NCBI GenBank assembly: GCA_020639235.1 | Contig: JACKHC010000001.1 | Span: forward strand, 310,001 to 374,000 | DNA: 64,000 nt | Reading direction: 5' to 3' | Source of the DNA: Phycisphaeraceae bacterium | Lineage (GTDB): Bacteria; Planctomycetota; Phycisphaerae; Phycisphaerales; UBA1924 | Shown: piece by piece, positions 41,365 to 50,173 of the stretch | Numbering within the stretch: position 1 is the stretch's first letter | How the letters are laid out: the number at the start of each line of letters is the position of its first letter | Position numbers and translations under genes: made by a program | Notes under the pieces: generated by a model | The model's database searches: none | What the model was told of the DNA's origin: nothing | What the model saw: the letters and a program-made list of their open reading frames with translations, nothing else

Positions 41365-42681
41365 GTGAAGCGTGAACGCAAAGCAACCTGGCGACGGTGG
41401 TTCATGCGCATCGCGGTATGCCTGCTCATCGGTGTTGCAGTGAATGTTGGTGTGGCTTGGTGCGCGGCGATCCTGAGCCCGATGCACCTTTCGCACTGGA
41501 ACCAGGTTCAGGGCGAGGGTGCGCCGCGACCGAATTGGGCGGAGGGAGCGGAGTCTTCACCCTGGAAGGGGTGGCATGTACTCCGCGTCGGTCCCGGCGT
41601 GCGCCGATGGGCGGGGCGTTGGGGTGACCTGACGGAACGCGCGGCCAAGATCGGGAGCCGAGCATTTGACCGCGCCGCTTGGCCGACAACGCAGTACCTC
41701 AGTGAAGAGAATGGCACCGTGCTGACAACTGTTTCCGGTTGGCCCGCGCTGGCTATGAAACATGAGCGGTGGGCGGTCGAGTCGGAGATTGACGGGAATC
41801 ACATTATTGAAGTCGGCGTCGTTCGATCTGGACTGGCGGTCGGGAAACGCGCGGTTCCACTGAATCCGATCTGGACCGGATTCGTGATCAACTCACTCTT
41901 CTACGCTGCTCTCGCTTTCATCCCGTTCATCGGTGAGAGTTCCGCCCGTTTACGATCTGTAATCGTCGAGGCGGCTGCTCTGGTTCGATCGAATCGGCGC
42001 GCGCTTCGCCGCTGGTTGGTCCGTGTGCCATTCGTCATCGGGCTCGCGATGATCCTCAATGTCCTTGTGGCGTGGGGGTGCGCGGCGTGGTCGCCGATCA
42101 AAGTGGTCACGGATCCGACCGGGGCATGGCAGGAAGATGTGGATCGACCGTATTGGGCACGGGGGCGCGGATGGAATCGCTCGATGGGGTCTGCGGAGCG
42201 TGGCTTCGGCGTGCTGTCGTGGTTTGGGAGTTGGGGTGACGATGACTGGATGGCGGCGGGCGCGCCGGGCAAGGGCGAACGGCCCACGGCAGAGACTGAC
42301 TCGCGCGGTGAGGGCTATGTCGCCACAGTCGCATCTGGTTTCCCGATGTATGCGATGCGTTGTGAAGAGTGGAGCATTGCTGCTAACAGCCGTAGCTACA
42401 GGCCAGTGAAGGTCTCCCTCCTGAAGTCGGGCATCGACATCGGCCCGAGGTACCAGAGCATGCTAGATCGCCGATCCATTCCGTTAGCACCGATCTGGCG
42501 CGGCTTTCTCATCAACACCCTGATTTATTCCGGGGTCATGCTCATTGTTCCGCTGATGCGCATCCCTCGATCTGTACGAGGTGCGATTCGGGCGCATCGT
42601 GGTCAGTGTCCCAAGTGCAACTACGACCTTCGCGGCCTGCCGGATGGCGCGCCGTGCCCGGAGTGTGGTCGTGCAACATGA
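41365..42681 (+). CDS. Double-length zinc-ribbon (CPECG) membrane protein
   Basis: 438 residues from a GTG, about twice the family length. The first half has helix (FMRIAVCLLIGVAVNVGVAW), variable part and helix (PLNPIWTGFVINSLFYAALAFIPF) but no ribbon. The second half repeats the module (LVRVPFVIGLAMILNVLVAWG, then APIWRGFLINTLIYSGVMLI) and ends in CPKCNYDLRGLPDGAPCPECG. This is an internal duplication or fusion of two family members. It sits 29 bases after the CorC-like gene, and the next gene is another paralogue. Confidence 0.75.
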   Translation: MKRERKATWRRWFMRIAVCLLIGVAVNVGVAWCAAILSPMHLSHWNQVQGEGAPRPNWAEGAESSPWKGWHVLRVGPGVRRWAGRWGDLTERAAKIGSRAFDRAAWPTTQYLSEENGTVLTTVSGWPALAMKHERWAVESEIDGNHIIEVGVVRSGLAVGKRAVPLNPIWTGFVINSLFYAALAFIPFIGESSARLRSVIVEAAALVRSNRRALRRWLVRVPFVIGLAMILNVLVAWGCAAWSPIKVVTDPTGAWQEDVDRPYWARGRGWNRSMGSAERGFGVLSWFGSWGDDDWMAAGAPGKGERPTAETDSRGEGYVATVASGFPMYAMRCEEWSIAANSRSYRPVKVSLLKSGIDIGPRYQSMLDRRSIPLAPIWRGFLINTLIYSGVMLIVPLMRIPRSVRGAIRAHRGQCPKCNYDLRGLPDGAPCPECGRAT

Positions 42682-43348
42682 GCGAAGGACAATCCGGCGT
42701 CGGCTCCCGCGCGTGGTCCTGCTGTTCGTGGTCGCGTTCGTTGTGAATGTGTGGGTGGCGTGGGGGCTGGCGGTGTGGCGTCCGCTGGCCGGGTATTCGA
42801 AAGATTGGACCAGCAACAGTGTTCTGTTCCCGATCTCTCCATTCAACAAGCCCGCGTTCGATGTCAACTATGGCGCGGGCGTGGTCGATGGATCGCCCTG
42901 GTCGGTTCGATTCGTCCACCCGGTCGGCATCGAGACCGACATCGACAGCGACTACAACTATTACCAACTCGTGTACTCCGGCGGGGCATTCGGATTCCCC
43001 TTTCGGGCGCTCCGTTGGGGGGAGTTTGATCCGCAGAACAACTACCGATCCATCCGGGGCAACGTCCCGAGGAGCAACTGGCTGGAGCGTGGGATCGCTC
43101 TGCCGGATGGAGACGAGGGTCGATACGGAATCGGGACGAACAGACTGCCGCTGGTTCCGATTCCATTGGGATTTGTGCTTAATACCTTCATCTACGCGAT
43201 GTCGATTGCTCTCGCGCTCGGACTCATCACACACATGCGTCGTCTGCGGCGGTTCGAGCGCGGCCTGTGCCCGGACTGCGGGTACGACGCGCAGGGGCTG
43301 AGCGCCTGCCCGGAGTGCGGGCGGGCGGCGCCGACGACGACTCGTTAG
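42671..43348 (+). CDS. Zinc-ribbon (CPECG) membrane protein
   Basis: 225 residues. One N-terminal helix (VVLLFVVAFVVNVWVAWGLA), a Tyr/Asn-rich outer part (DSDYNYYQLVYSGGAFGFPFRALRWGE), a second helix (PLGFVLNTFIYAMSIALAL) and the ribbon CPDCGYDAQGLSACPECG. The GTG at 42671 is chosen because GGAG lies 8 bases upstream; it overlaps the preceding gene by 11 bases. The function is unknown. The family is scattered through the window in six copies. Confidence 0.7.
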   Translation: MQHERRTIRRRLPRVVLLFVVAFVVNVWVAWGLAVWRPLAGYSKDWTSNSVLFPISPFNKPAFDVNYGAGVVDGSPWSVRFVHPVGIETDIDSDYNYYQLVYSGGAFGFPFRALRWGEFDPQNNYRSIRGNVPRSNWLERGIALPDGDEGRYGIGTNRLPLVPIPLGFVLNTFIYAMSIALALGLITHMRRLRRFERGLCPDCGYDAQGLSACPECGRAAPTTTR

Positions 43349-43351
43349 AGC

Positions 43352-43368
43352 GGCGGCCACAAGCCGCC
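43352..43368 (+). terminator. Hairpin after the zinc-ribbon gene
   Basis: GGCGGC-CACAA-GCCGCC, a 6-bp stem just after the stop codon, followed by TT. It may be a weak terminator separating this gene from cysS. Confidence 0.35.
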
Positions 43369-43374
43369 TTCGGC

Positions 43375-43380
43375 TACTCT
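43375..43380 (+). promoter_or_regulatory. Candidate leaderless -10 box of cysS
   Basis: TACTCT ends 7 bases before ATG 43388 and no Shine-Dalgarno intervenes. Confidence 0.4.
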
Positions 43381-43387
43381 TTGCGTG

Positions 43388-45001
43388 ATGACGCTTCGCA
43401 TTCACAACACGCTGACGGGCAGGGTGGAGGTCTTCAGGCCGATCGAGGCGGGGAGGGTGTCGTTCTACACCTGCGGCCCGACGGTGTACGACTATGCGCA
43501 CATCGGGAACTTCCGGTCGTTCCTGGCTGCGGATGTGCTGCGGCGGTGGCTCGAGTCGCCCTTGTGCGGGCGGGTTGATCCATCGGGCGAGCCGGCGGGC
43601 GATCGCGGGGAGGGCGGGTACAAGGTGACGCAGGTGATGAACATCACCGATGTCGGGCACATGGTGGACGACAGCGGCGCCGACGGCGGGGGCGACGACA
43701 AGATGGAGGCGGCGCGGAAGCGGCTCCTTGAGGGCAAGAAGTCGGGCAAGCTTCCGCAGGGTGTTGGCAACGAGTTCGACCCGGATGACCCGAGCGCGAT
43801 CGCGGACTATTACGCCGCGGCGTTTGTCGAGGATGCGCGGGCGCTGGGGCTGCGCGTGGTGCGGGACGCGGAGGATGACCCGTCGCTCATGCCGAGGCCC
43901 ACGCGCGAGATCCGCGGGATGCTCGAGATGATTCTCTCGCTCATCGATGGCGGGCACGCGTATGTGGGCAGCGACGGCGTGGTGTACTTCGATACGCAGT
44001 CGTACCCTGACTACGGGAAGCTGTCGGGCAACACGCTCGACAAGATTCGCTCGGGCGCGGGGGGGCGGGTGGACGAGGCGACGCAGGGGATCAAGAAGCA
44101 CCCGGCGGACTTCATGCTGTGGAAGCCGGACCCGCGGCACCTGATGCGCTGGGACCCGGCGCTGGTGCTCGCGGACGATGCGGGCCTCGCGGCGAAGGCG
44201 AAGCGGTTGGGATTGCGCGAGGGGTATCCCGGGTGGCACATCGAGTGCTCGGTGATGGCTGCGGCGCGGCTTGGAACGGAGATCGACCTGCACTCGGGTG
44301 GCGAGGACAACATCTTCCCGCATCACGAGTGCGAGATCGCGCAATCGCGGTGCGCGTTCGGGACGGAGTTCTTTGCGCACTATTGGTTCCACGCGCGGTT
44401 CCTCTTCGTCGAGGGGGCGAAGATGAGCAAGAGCAAGGGGAACTTCTTCACGGTGCGGGATCTGATGGGCAAGGGCTTTGCGCCGGACGCGATTCGGCTG
44501 GAACTCATCAAGACGCATTACCGCTCGAACGCGAACTTCACGGAGCAGGGGCTGCGTGACTCGGCGCGGATGATCGCGCGGTGGCGGGAGTTTGTGAAGA
44601 AGGCGGAGGGGGGCGTCGATGGGGGCGATGGGGGCGTGCGTGATGCCGCGACGAATGCGTTCGCGAGCGCCATGAACGACGACCTGAACATCGCGGGCGC
44701 GATCGGCGTGGTGAACACATGGATCAACAGCACGCTGGCTCCCACGCGCGGGGATGCGCGGGTGATGGCGTGGTTCGATGGCGTGTTCGGTGTGCTGAAC
44801 CGGGAGAGCGTCGTTGGCTCGCGCGGGAGCGATGCGGGGGGTGATGCCGAGATCGATGCGCTGGTGAGGGCGCGGGACGAGGCGCGGAAGGCGAAGAACT
44901 GGGCGGAGTCGGACCGGATTCGCGACGAACTGGCGGCGCGGGGGATCGAGATCAAAGATGCGCCTGGCGGGGCGACCTGGGAGCGGAAGGCGTCGCTCTA
45001 G
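43388..45001 (+). CDS. cysS: Cysteinyl-tRNA synthetase
   Basis: 537 residues, longer than the usual 460. It charges tRNA-Cys with cysteine. The zinc and HIGH-type motifs are FYTCGPTVYDYAHIGN, the second zinc segment is GWHIECSVMA, and KMSKSKGN is intact. Two insertions account for the extra length: one near residue 60 with the sequence between LESPLCGR and YKVTQVMNITD, and a Gly/Asp run (EGGVDGGDGGVRD, about 410) from G-homopolymer DNA. GTG 43385 is an alternative start one codon upstream. Confidence 0.95.
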   Translation: MTLRIHNTLTGRVEVFRPIEAGRVSFYTCGPTVYDYAHIGNFRSFLAADVLRRWLESPLCGRVDPSGEPAGDRGEGGYKVTQVMNITDVGHMVDDSGADGGGDDKMEAARKRLLEGKKSGKLPQGVGNEFDPDDPSAIADYYAAAFVEDARALGLRVVRDAEDDPSLMPRPTREIRGMLEMILSLIDGGHAYVGSDGVVYFDTQSYPDYGKLSGNTLDKIRSGAGGRVDEATQGIKKHPADFMLWKPDPRHLMRWDPALVLADDAGLAAKAKRLGLREGYPGWHIECSVMAAARLGTEIDLHSGGEDNIFPHHECEIAQSRCAFGTEFFAHYWFHARFLFVEGAKMSKSKGNFFTVRDLMGKGFAPDAIRLELIKTHYRSNANFTEQGLRDSARMIARWREFVKKAEGGVDGGDGGVRDAATNAFASAMNDDLNIAGAIGVVNTWINSTLAPTRGDARVMAWFDGVFGVLNRESVVGSRGSDAGGDAEIDALVRARDEARKAKNWAESDRIRDELAARGIEIKDAPGGATWERKASL

Positions 45002-45067
45002 GGCTGCGCCATTGACAGGCGCGTTAGATTGGTGATCGGGGTGTGGGCAGATCGTGGGAGGCCCGGC

Positions 45068-46330
45068 ATGAGTACCTTTGCGCGGCTTGTGGTGTGTGTT
45101 GTTCTGGCGCTTTTCGTGTGCGCCGAGGCGTTGGCGGGGAAGGTGACGGTGACGCTTCGCGACGGGCGGGTGTTCACGGGGTTTGTGCACGAGGAGACGG
45201 AGTTCAAGATTGTTCTTGATGTGCCGTTTTCGGGGATCACGAGCCGCATGACCTTCGCGATGCGCGATGTCGACACGATCACGCGCGAGGAGGACAAGGA
45301 AGCGGGCTCGCCGGTTGACGGGGGCGATGGTGCGGACGAGTCGGGCGATGCGCCGACCGACGATGCGAACACGGACGCGCAGCGGGCGGGCGGGTATGTG
45401 GTGATCCCGGCGCACGGGGGTGTGGGCGTGGAGCTGACGGCGGATTACTTTGACGATGTGCTGAATCGCGCGGTGCGCTGCGGCGCGGAGGTTGCGATCA
45501 TCCATGTGGACTCGCCGGGCGGGCTGGTGGCGGAGCTGGACGCCATCCGGGACGTGCTCGATCGGTACGAGGACAAGATCACCATCGCGTTCTATGTAGA
45601 CAACGAGGCGTTCAGCGCCGCGGCGCTGCTGTGTATGAGCGGGAAGCATCTGTACATCGGCAAGCGCGCGAGCATCGGGGCGGCGGTGGCCTTCTCGGGA
45701 TCTGTGGGCAACTACAAGGTCGACGCGAAGTTCAACAGCGCGTTCGCGGCCAAGTGGCGCGGGCGGGCGGAGGAGGTCGGGCGTCCGGGGCTGCTGATCG
45801 ACGCGATGATCCTGCCCGAGACGGAGGTGTACGCGGAGAAGTCCACCGAGCCGTGGACGCTCTCCCCCGACAAGCCCTCGAAGGGCGACGGGGCGGAATG
45901 GCAGACCCTCGACAACAAGCGGGAGATTCTCTCGCTCACGCACCTGACGGCGACGGGCACGGGCGCGGTGAACGGGAGCGCGGACTCGGCGCATGATGTC
46001 GCGGCGCTGATCGGCGTGGAACGGAACCAGGCGGCGTCGTTCGACGGGGAGCGGTACGCGGCGTCGTACTACGCCAGCCAGGAGCGGAACATCAATACCG
46101 TTGTCGCGGCACTGGAGAGCTATGTCGAGGTGCTGGACACGCTCAAGGACTCGAAGGACCTACGTCAGTACCGGGAGCGTCTTGAGAAGCTGAACCGGAC
46201 AATCGGGCAGGTGTCACGCTTGTACAACAAGCATGACTATGTGCGGAACATCTTTTTGCTGGAGGGCGTGTCGATCGACGCCTTCCGCGCGATTCAGGAC
46301 CGAATCCGCGAGATTCTGCGCGATCTGTGA
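45068..46330 (+). CDS. Secreted ClpP/NfeD-like serine protease
   Basis: 420 residues. Signal peptide (1-23), a short Sm-like segment (25-70, VTLRDGRVFTGFVHEE) that resembles the one in the protease at 1581, an acidic linker and a ClpP-superfamily domain from about 110. HVDSPGGLVAELDAI and EAFSAAALLCMSGKHLYIGKRASIGAA match NfeD/SppA proteins, with Ser183 the likely nucleophile. The NfeD OB-domain is absent and a helical C-terminus takes its place. GGGAGG precedes ATG 45068. A role in membrane-protein degradation is inferred from the family only. Confidence 0.85.
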   Translation: MSTFARLVVCVVLALFVCAEALAGKVTVTLRDGRVFTGFVHEETEFKIVLDVPFSGITSRMTFAMRDVDTITREEDKEAGSPVDGGDGADESGDAPTDDANTDAQRAGGYVVIPAHGGVGVELTADYFDDVLNRAVRCGAEVAIIHVDSPGGLVAELDAIRDVLDRYEDKITIAFYVDNEAFSAAALLCMSGKHLYIGKRASIGAAVAFSGSVGNYKVDAKFNSAFAAKWRGRAEEVGRPGLLIDAMILPETEVYAEKSTEPWTLSPDKPSKGDGAEWQTLDNKREILSLTHLTATGTGAVNGSADSAHDVAALIGVERNQAASFDGERYAASYYASQERNINTVVAALESYVEVLDTLKDSKDLRQYRERLEKLNRTIGQVSRLYNKHDYVRNIFLLEGVSIDAFRAIQDRIREILRDL

Positions 46331-46373
46331 GCGGGGAGTTTTCCACGGCGACGCTGGCTGGTGAGCGCTTCTC

Positions 46374-46379
46374 TACAAT
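46374..46379 (+). promoter_or_regulatory. Candidate leaderless -10 box of tmk
   Basis: TACAAT ends 6 bases before GTG 46386, the spacing expected if transcription begins at the start codon. No Shine-Dalgarno is present. Confidence 0.5.
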
Positions 46380-46385
46380 CTCGGC

Positions 46386-47075
46386 GTGACCCCGCCGCCG
46401 CAGCACGACTGTCGTTGGATGAGCGCCCTGAGCGGGCGGTTTGTCGTCTTTGACGGGCCCGACGGCTCGGGCAAGTCGACGCAGTTCCGGACGATTGCGG
46501 GCATGGCGCGATCGGCGGGCCTGGAGGTGCGTGAGGTGCGCGAGCCGGGGGGCACGGCGGTGGGCGAGCGTATCCGCGAAATCCTGCTGGACCCGATTCA
46601 CGACGAGATGGCGTTGCGCTGCGAGATGATGCTGTACATGGCGAGCCGGGCGCAGCTGGTGGAGCAGATTATCCGCCCGGCGTTGCGTGGCGGCGCGCTG
46701 GTGCTGGCGGACCGGTTCGTCTCGAGCACCTACGCGTACCAGGGCGCGGCGGGGGGATTGCCGATGCACGAGATCGACGCGGTGGCGAGTGCCGCGTGCG
46801 GGGATCGCGCCGGAGGCGGGACCTGGCCGGATCTGACGGTGATCTTTGATGTGGACGGGCGGACGGCGGCGACGCGTCTGAATCCCACGCTGGATCGGAT
46901 GGAGCAGAAGGGCGCAGAGTTCCATGCGCGGGTCCGCCAGGGGTATCTGGATCAGGCGGCGCGCGACCCCGGTCATTACGCGGTGATCGATGCGCATCAG
47001 AATGCTGAAGCTGTGACGGGCGACACGCTCTCGATGCTCCGCCAGCGTCTCGTAGGACGCGGGGTCCACGAATGA
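46386..47075 (+). CDS. tmk: Thymidylate kinase
   Basis: 229 residues from GTG, or 218 from ATG 46419. It phosphorylates dTMP to dTDP with ATP. The P-loop DGPDGSGKST, EVREPGGTAVGERIREILLD with the DR-type substrate site, LADRFVSSTYAYQGAAGGL and the lid region (GRTAATRLNPTLDRMEQKG) are present. The GTG is preferred because TACAAT stands at leaderless spacing before it. The stop overlaps the next start (ATGA). Confidence 0.94.
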   Translation: MTPPPQHDCRWMSALSGRFVVFDGPDGSGKSTQFRTIAGMARSAGLEVREVREPGGTAVGERIREILLDPIHDEMALRCEMMLYMASRAQLVEQIIRPALRGGALVLADRFVSSTYAYQGAAGGLPMHEIDAVASAACGDRAGGGTWPDLTVIFDVDGRTAATRLNPTLDRMEQKGAEFHARVRQGYLDQAARDPGHYAVIDAHQNAEAVTGDTLSMLRQRLVGRGVHE

Positions 47076-47314
47076 GCCCGCTGAGCGAGCGCGTGCGCGC
47101 GGTGCTGAGCCCGCGCGAGGGCGGCATCGAGATGGTGGACGGGCTGGTGGTGGTGCGGGTTGACTCGGTGGACCGCCGTTATCGGGACGCGATCAAGGCG
47201 GGGCTGGAGCCCATGTCGCCCCCGGAGGATGAGGTGGGGATGGGGGCGTGCCGACGTGTGGCGCGGGTGCGCGACATGTCCACGGGGCGGATGATCGTCA
47301 TCTGGTCGCCGTGA
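47072..47314 (+). CDS. Small protein of unknown function
   Basis: 80 residues, start overlapping the tmk stop (ATGA). No signal peptide or membrane helix. It begins SPLSERVRAVLSPREGGIEM and contains RRYRDAIKAGLEPM and GMGACRRVARVRDMSTGRMI. I recognise no family. The overlap with tmk and codon usage like its neighbours support it as a real gene. Confidence 0.55.
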   Translation: MSPLSERVRAVLSPREGGIEMVDGLVVVRVDSVDRRYRDAIKAGLEPMSPPEDEVGMGACRRVARVRDMSTGRMIVIWSP

Positions 47315-47361
47315 TCTGGCCGGGCGTGAAGTTGTGGGCCCGGTGGTCCGATTATTCGGGT

Positions 47362-47787
47362 ATGGCGACGGGATTCGTCCGAGTCTTGATTCTGGTGACG
47401 TGCGCGCTGGCTATGTCGGCGTGTTCGGATCGCGCGATCGAGTTGTCGCCGGACAAGAGCATTAAGTTTGAGGATCAGGTCGTCGGCACGGGGCCCCCGG
47501 TGAAGGAGGGGTCCATGATCCGGGCGCACTACGTCGTTCGTCTGCCGAATGGTGATGTGGTTGTGAATACCCGGAGCGCCGGCAAGGGCGATCCGCACAT
47601 CTGGCAGGTCGGCACCGAGGCGATCATCCCTGGCATGAACAAGGCGGTGATCGGGATGCGGATGGGCGGTGTGCGCAAGGCGACCCTGCCGCCACGCGCG
47701 GGGTACGGTCGGATGGGGTACGCAGACAAAGTTCCGCCCAACACGGACCTGATCGTTTATATCGAACTCGAGAGCATCATCCACTAG
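47362..47787 (+). CDS. FKBP-type peptidyl-prolyl isomerase lipoprotein
   Basis: 141 residues. The N-terminus (MATGFVRVLILVTCALAMSAC) is a lipoprotein signal with the modified Cys21. The FKBP domain follows: GSMIRAHYVVRLPNGDVVVNTR, GTEAIIPGMNKAVIGMRMGGVRKATLPPRAGYG and DLIVYIELESI. It assists folding of exported proteins by proline isomerisation. ATG 47362 is chosen for the signal peptide; GATTAT stands 6 bases before it. It is convergent with the MoxR operon, and the two stop codons overlap. Confidence 0.88.
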   Translation: MATGFVRVLILVTCALAMSACSDRAIELSPDKSIKFEDQVVGTGPPVKEGSMIRAHYVVRLPNGDVVVNTRSAGKGDPHIWQVGTEAIIPGMNKAVIGMRMGGVRKATLPPRAGYGRMGYADKVPPNTDLIVYIELESIIH

Positions 47788-49070
47788 TCGCGCGGCGTGG
47801 CGCGATCGACGAGGATGATCGGGCGGGCGAGCAGCGCTGTATCTCGGATGGGCCCGAAGCGCCCGGGCTCAAGCGTGATCGTGAGGCGCTTGCCCGAAGC
47901 GTCGATATTGATCGCGTGGACGGGCTCGTCCTTCCACAGGTGTGCGCGGGTGAGTTCGCGCCCGTCGATCGAGATCACCAGTTCGCAATCCCCCCACTGC
48001 CCGGCGTCGTCGCCCAGCATCGCGCTCATCGCCAATCGGCGTGCGCCCGGGGGCAGGTCGTAAACGATTTTCATGGGGCCGGGCATGCGGACATCCATCG
48101 CGCCGAGCGCGGGCGCGCCGGATGTGAGGGTGTCCTCGATATTCGGCACGCGTTGGATGGGCTCGGCGGTGCGGCGCCCTCCGACGGGCGACTGCTCGAT
48201 GGGCACCAGCATCGACAGCGGCACCAGGCGCTCGACGCCGAGCGCCAGGGCGCGGAGTGAGGAGGACTCGTACTCGCCCGAGTGGCCGTCGGGCAGCGCG
48301 ACGGTGACGACGCCCGCCTCGGTGAGCGCGAAGCGGTCGATCAACGCCACGGTGCCGTCCTCGAGCCAGACCATGTCGCCCGCTCGCGACCGGCGTGGGT
48401 TGGAGAGAATGGCTGCCGACACGCGCGAGGGCTCGATGGTGAGCATCTGGCCGTCCACCTCGATCTCGACAGGATCGCCGAGCCCGACCACGAAGCCGCG
48501 GAGGCGGTCGCCGTTGGTGAGCACGAGGACATCATCGAGCGGCGCGGCCGACGCTTCGGGCATGCGCCGGGCTTCTTCCATATCGCGGAAGGCGGCGGCG
48601 ACATCATCGAGGGGGAATATGAGCGTGCCGAAGGTCGGGTGTGTCCAGACGATCGCGTCGTCCTGGCCGGCGGTGGTCGAGAACGCCCCGGGGAATCGCT
48701 GCCCGTCGACGGTCTCGAGCACGCCCGCGGGAGTGGCGCGGAGTCGGCGGAGGATGCGCTCGACGCCGGAGGTGTCGTCGGAGTCCGGCGGCGGTGCGGC
48801 GCCGATGCCGTCGGCGGCGCGGACGGGCGCTCGGGTGATGAGCAGCGCCGTGAGGTCGCTCAGGGCGCGCGAGACGCGCCGCCCGGCTTCATCGATCAGC
48901 ACGACACCCCGATCCGAGATGGAGATGATCGATCCGGAGACGCCGATGAGCCCGTCATCGATCATCATCGCGGACTCACCGCCCCGCTCGGCGGGTGCGG
49001 GCGCACCGTCCTGCGCGGCAACGGTTGTCGCCAAGCCACAAACCAAGACCAGCGGAAAGGTGTGTCTCAC
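47784..49070 (-). CDS. Secreted protein with NPCBM-like C-terminus, last gene of the MoxR operon
   Basis: 428 residues. Signal peptide (1-19). Three Sm/SH3-like repeats of the form GDRLRGFVVGLGDPVEIEV can be seen (about 45-75, 115-160 and 185-225). The C-terminal 120 residues (MKIVYDLPPGARRLAMSAMLG, WGDCELVISIDGREL) resemble the NPCBM carbohydrate-associated fold. The start overlaps the stop of the squalene-cyclase-like gene (ATGA). The binding partner is unknown. Confidence 0.7.
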   Translation of the reverse strand: MRHTFPLVLVCGLATTVAAQDGAPAPAERGGESAMMIDDGLIGVSGSIISISDRGVVLIDEAGRRVSRALSDLTALLITRAPVRAADGIGAAPPPDSDDTSGVERILRRLRATPAGVLETVDGQRFPGAFSTTAGQDDAIVWTHPTFGTLIFPLDDVAAAFRDMEEARRMPEASAAPLDDVLVLTNGDRLRGFVVGLGDPVEIEVDGQMLTIEPSRVSAAILSNPRRSRAGDMVWLEDGTVALIDRFALTEAGVVTVALPDGHSGEYESSSLRALALGVERLVPLSMLVPIEQSPVGGRRTAEPIQRVPNIEDTLTSGAPALGAMDVRMPGPMKIVYDLPPGARRLAMSAMLGDDAGQWGDCELVISIDGRELTRAHLWKDEPVHAINIDASGKRLTITLEPGRFGPIRDTALLARPIILVDRATPRD

Positions 49071-50173
49071 TTCTGGAAAATCGGCAAATAACGCTTGGGC
49101 ATTTGCAGCACGATGAGCGCCATGGCGGTCCCATATTCCTGGCCGGCGTTAGGATCGTCCCAACTCCCCTCATCGCGCTGACGTTCGATCATCTCGTCGC
49201 GGACGGACGGCCACCATTGCCCCCATTCATCGCCTCCGGCGAGGTACATCGCCTGCGCGGCGTAATAGTGGCCGTAGAAATAATGCGCTGAGATCGCGCG
49301 CCCGCCCTCATTGCGCTGCGACTTGAGGTAGCGGACGCCGCGGTCGATGGCTTCGTCCTCGTAGACGCCTGCGTAGAAGAGACTCGCGACCCCGGCGGCG
49401 CTGCGGGGGAAGGCGCTCTGGCCGCGCATGGACTGATAGCGGAATCCGCCGTCGTCGTTCTGGCACAGGCGGACATACTCAACGGCGCGGTCGATGGTCT
49501 CGACGGGCACCTCGATGCCCGCGTTTCGGGCGCTGCGCAGCGCCATGATCTGGCAGATCGTCACGGAGATATCGGCGTCCATCGGCACGGGGTTGTAGCG
49601 CCATCCGCCCTCGTCGTTCTGCGAGAGTTCGATCAATCGGCATGCGCGGGTGACGGCGTCGTGGAGGCGTTTGGAGAGCGCGGTGTCGGCGCCGCCCTGC
49701 GTCATGCCATAGACCTCGCCGAGGAAGAGCGTGGCGAAGCCGTGCCCGTACATCGGGCCGTGGCTGGTCGACTCGCCTGCGACGAAGCCGGTTTCGTTAA
49801 CAGACTTCAGGACGAAATCGAGGCCCTTGCGGACTTGCTCGCCGTACTCGCCCCGCCCGGGGAGATTCCCGTCGGACATGAATGCGAGGCAGGCCAGCGC
49901 TGTGATGCCGACGTGTTTGGGGTAGCGCGAGCCGCCGAACGAACCGTCGGGCGCCTGCTGCGCCGCGAGCCATGCGAGCCCCTTGCTGACGCACGCGTTG
50001 AGTTCGGGCGTGATCTCGTTCTCGGCGGCGTTGTTCTCGGCGGTCTTGTGCTCGTTGGCGGGCGCTGGGGGAGTCGCGGGCGGGGCCTCGGGTTCGTCGG
50101 CAGGCTGCGCGAATGCGGCGGCGCACACCAAGGCGGCGCAGGCGGCGGGGATCAATCGTGTCGCGGCTTTCAC
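49067..50173 (-). CDS. Secreted squalene-cyclase/prenyltransferase-repeat protein in the MoxR operon
   Basis: 368 residues. Signal peptide (1-22), a Pro/Ala/Glu linker and alpha/alpha-toroid repeats: QQAPDGSFGGSRYPKHVGITALA, ELSQNDEGGWRYNP, LCQNDDGGFRYQSM and RDEGSWDDP. The fold is that of prenyltransferases and cyclases; the acidic catalytic motif is not seen. Its start and stop both overlap neighbours by four bases, so it is co-translated with the operon. The location with VWA proteins suggests a periplasmic partner role. Confidence 0.82.
   Translation of the reverse strand: MKAATRLIPAACAALVCAAAFAQPADEPEAPPATPPAPANEHKTAENNAAENEITPELNACVSKGLAWLAAQQAPDGSFGGSRYPKHVGITALACLAFMSDGNLPGRGEYGEQVRKGLDFVLKSVNETGFVAGESTSHGPMYGHGFATLFLGEVYGMTQGGADTALSKRLHDAVTRACRLIELSQNDEGGWRYNPVPMDADISVTICQIMALRSARNAGIEVPVETIDRAVEYVRLCQNDDGGFRYQSMRGQSAFPRSAAGVASLFYAGVYEDEAIDRGVRYLKSQRNEGGRAISAHYFYGHYYAAQAMYLAGGDEWGQWWPSVRDEMIERQRDEGSWDDPNAGQEYGTAMALIVLQMPKRYLPIFQK

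Noticed and set aside
45012..45030. Promoter TTGACA ... TAGATT upstream of the ClpP-like gene
   Set aside because: The two boxes are only 7 bases apart, too close for a sigma-70 promoter, so I did not list it.
42542..45994. Open frame of 1150 codons on the minus strand
   Set aside because: It lies opposite zinc-ribbon, cysS and protease genes with clear motifs, and its translation is Arg/His/Pro-rich without domains. Such antisense frames are common at this GC content.
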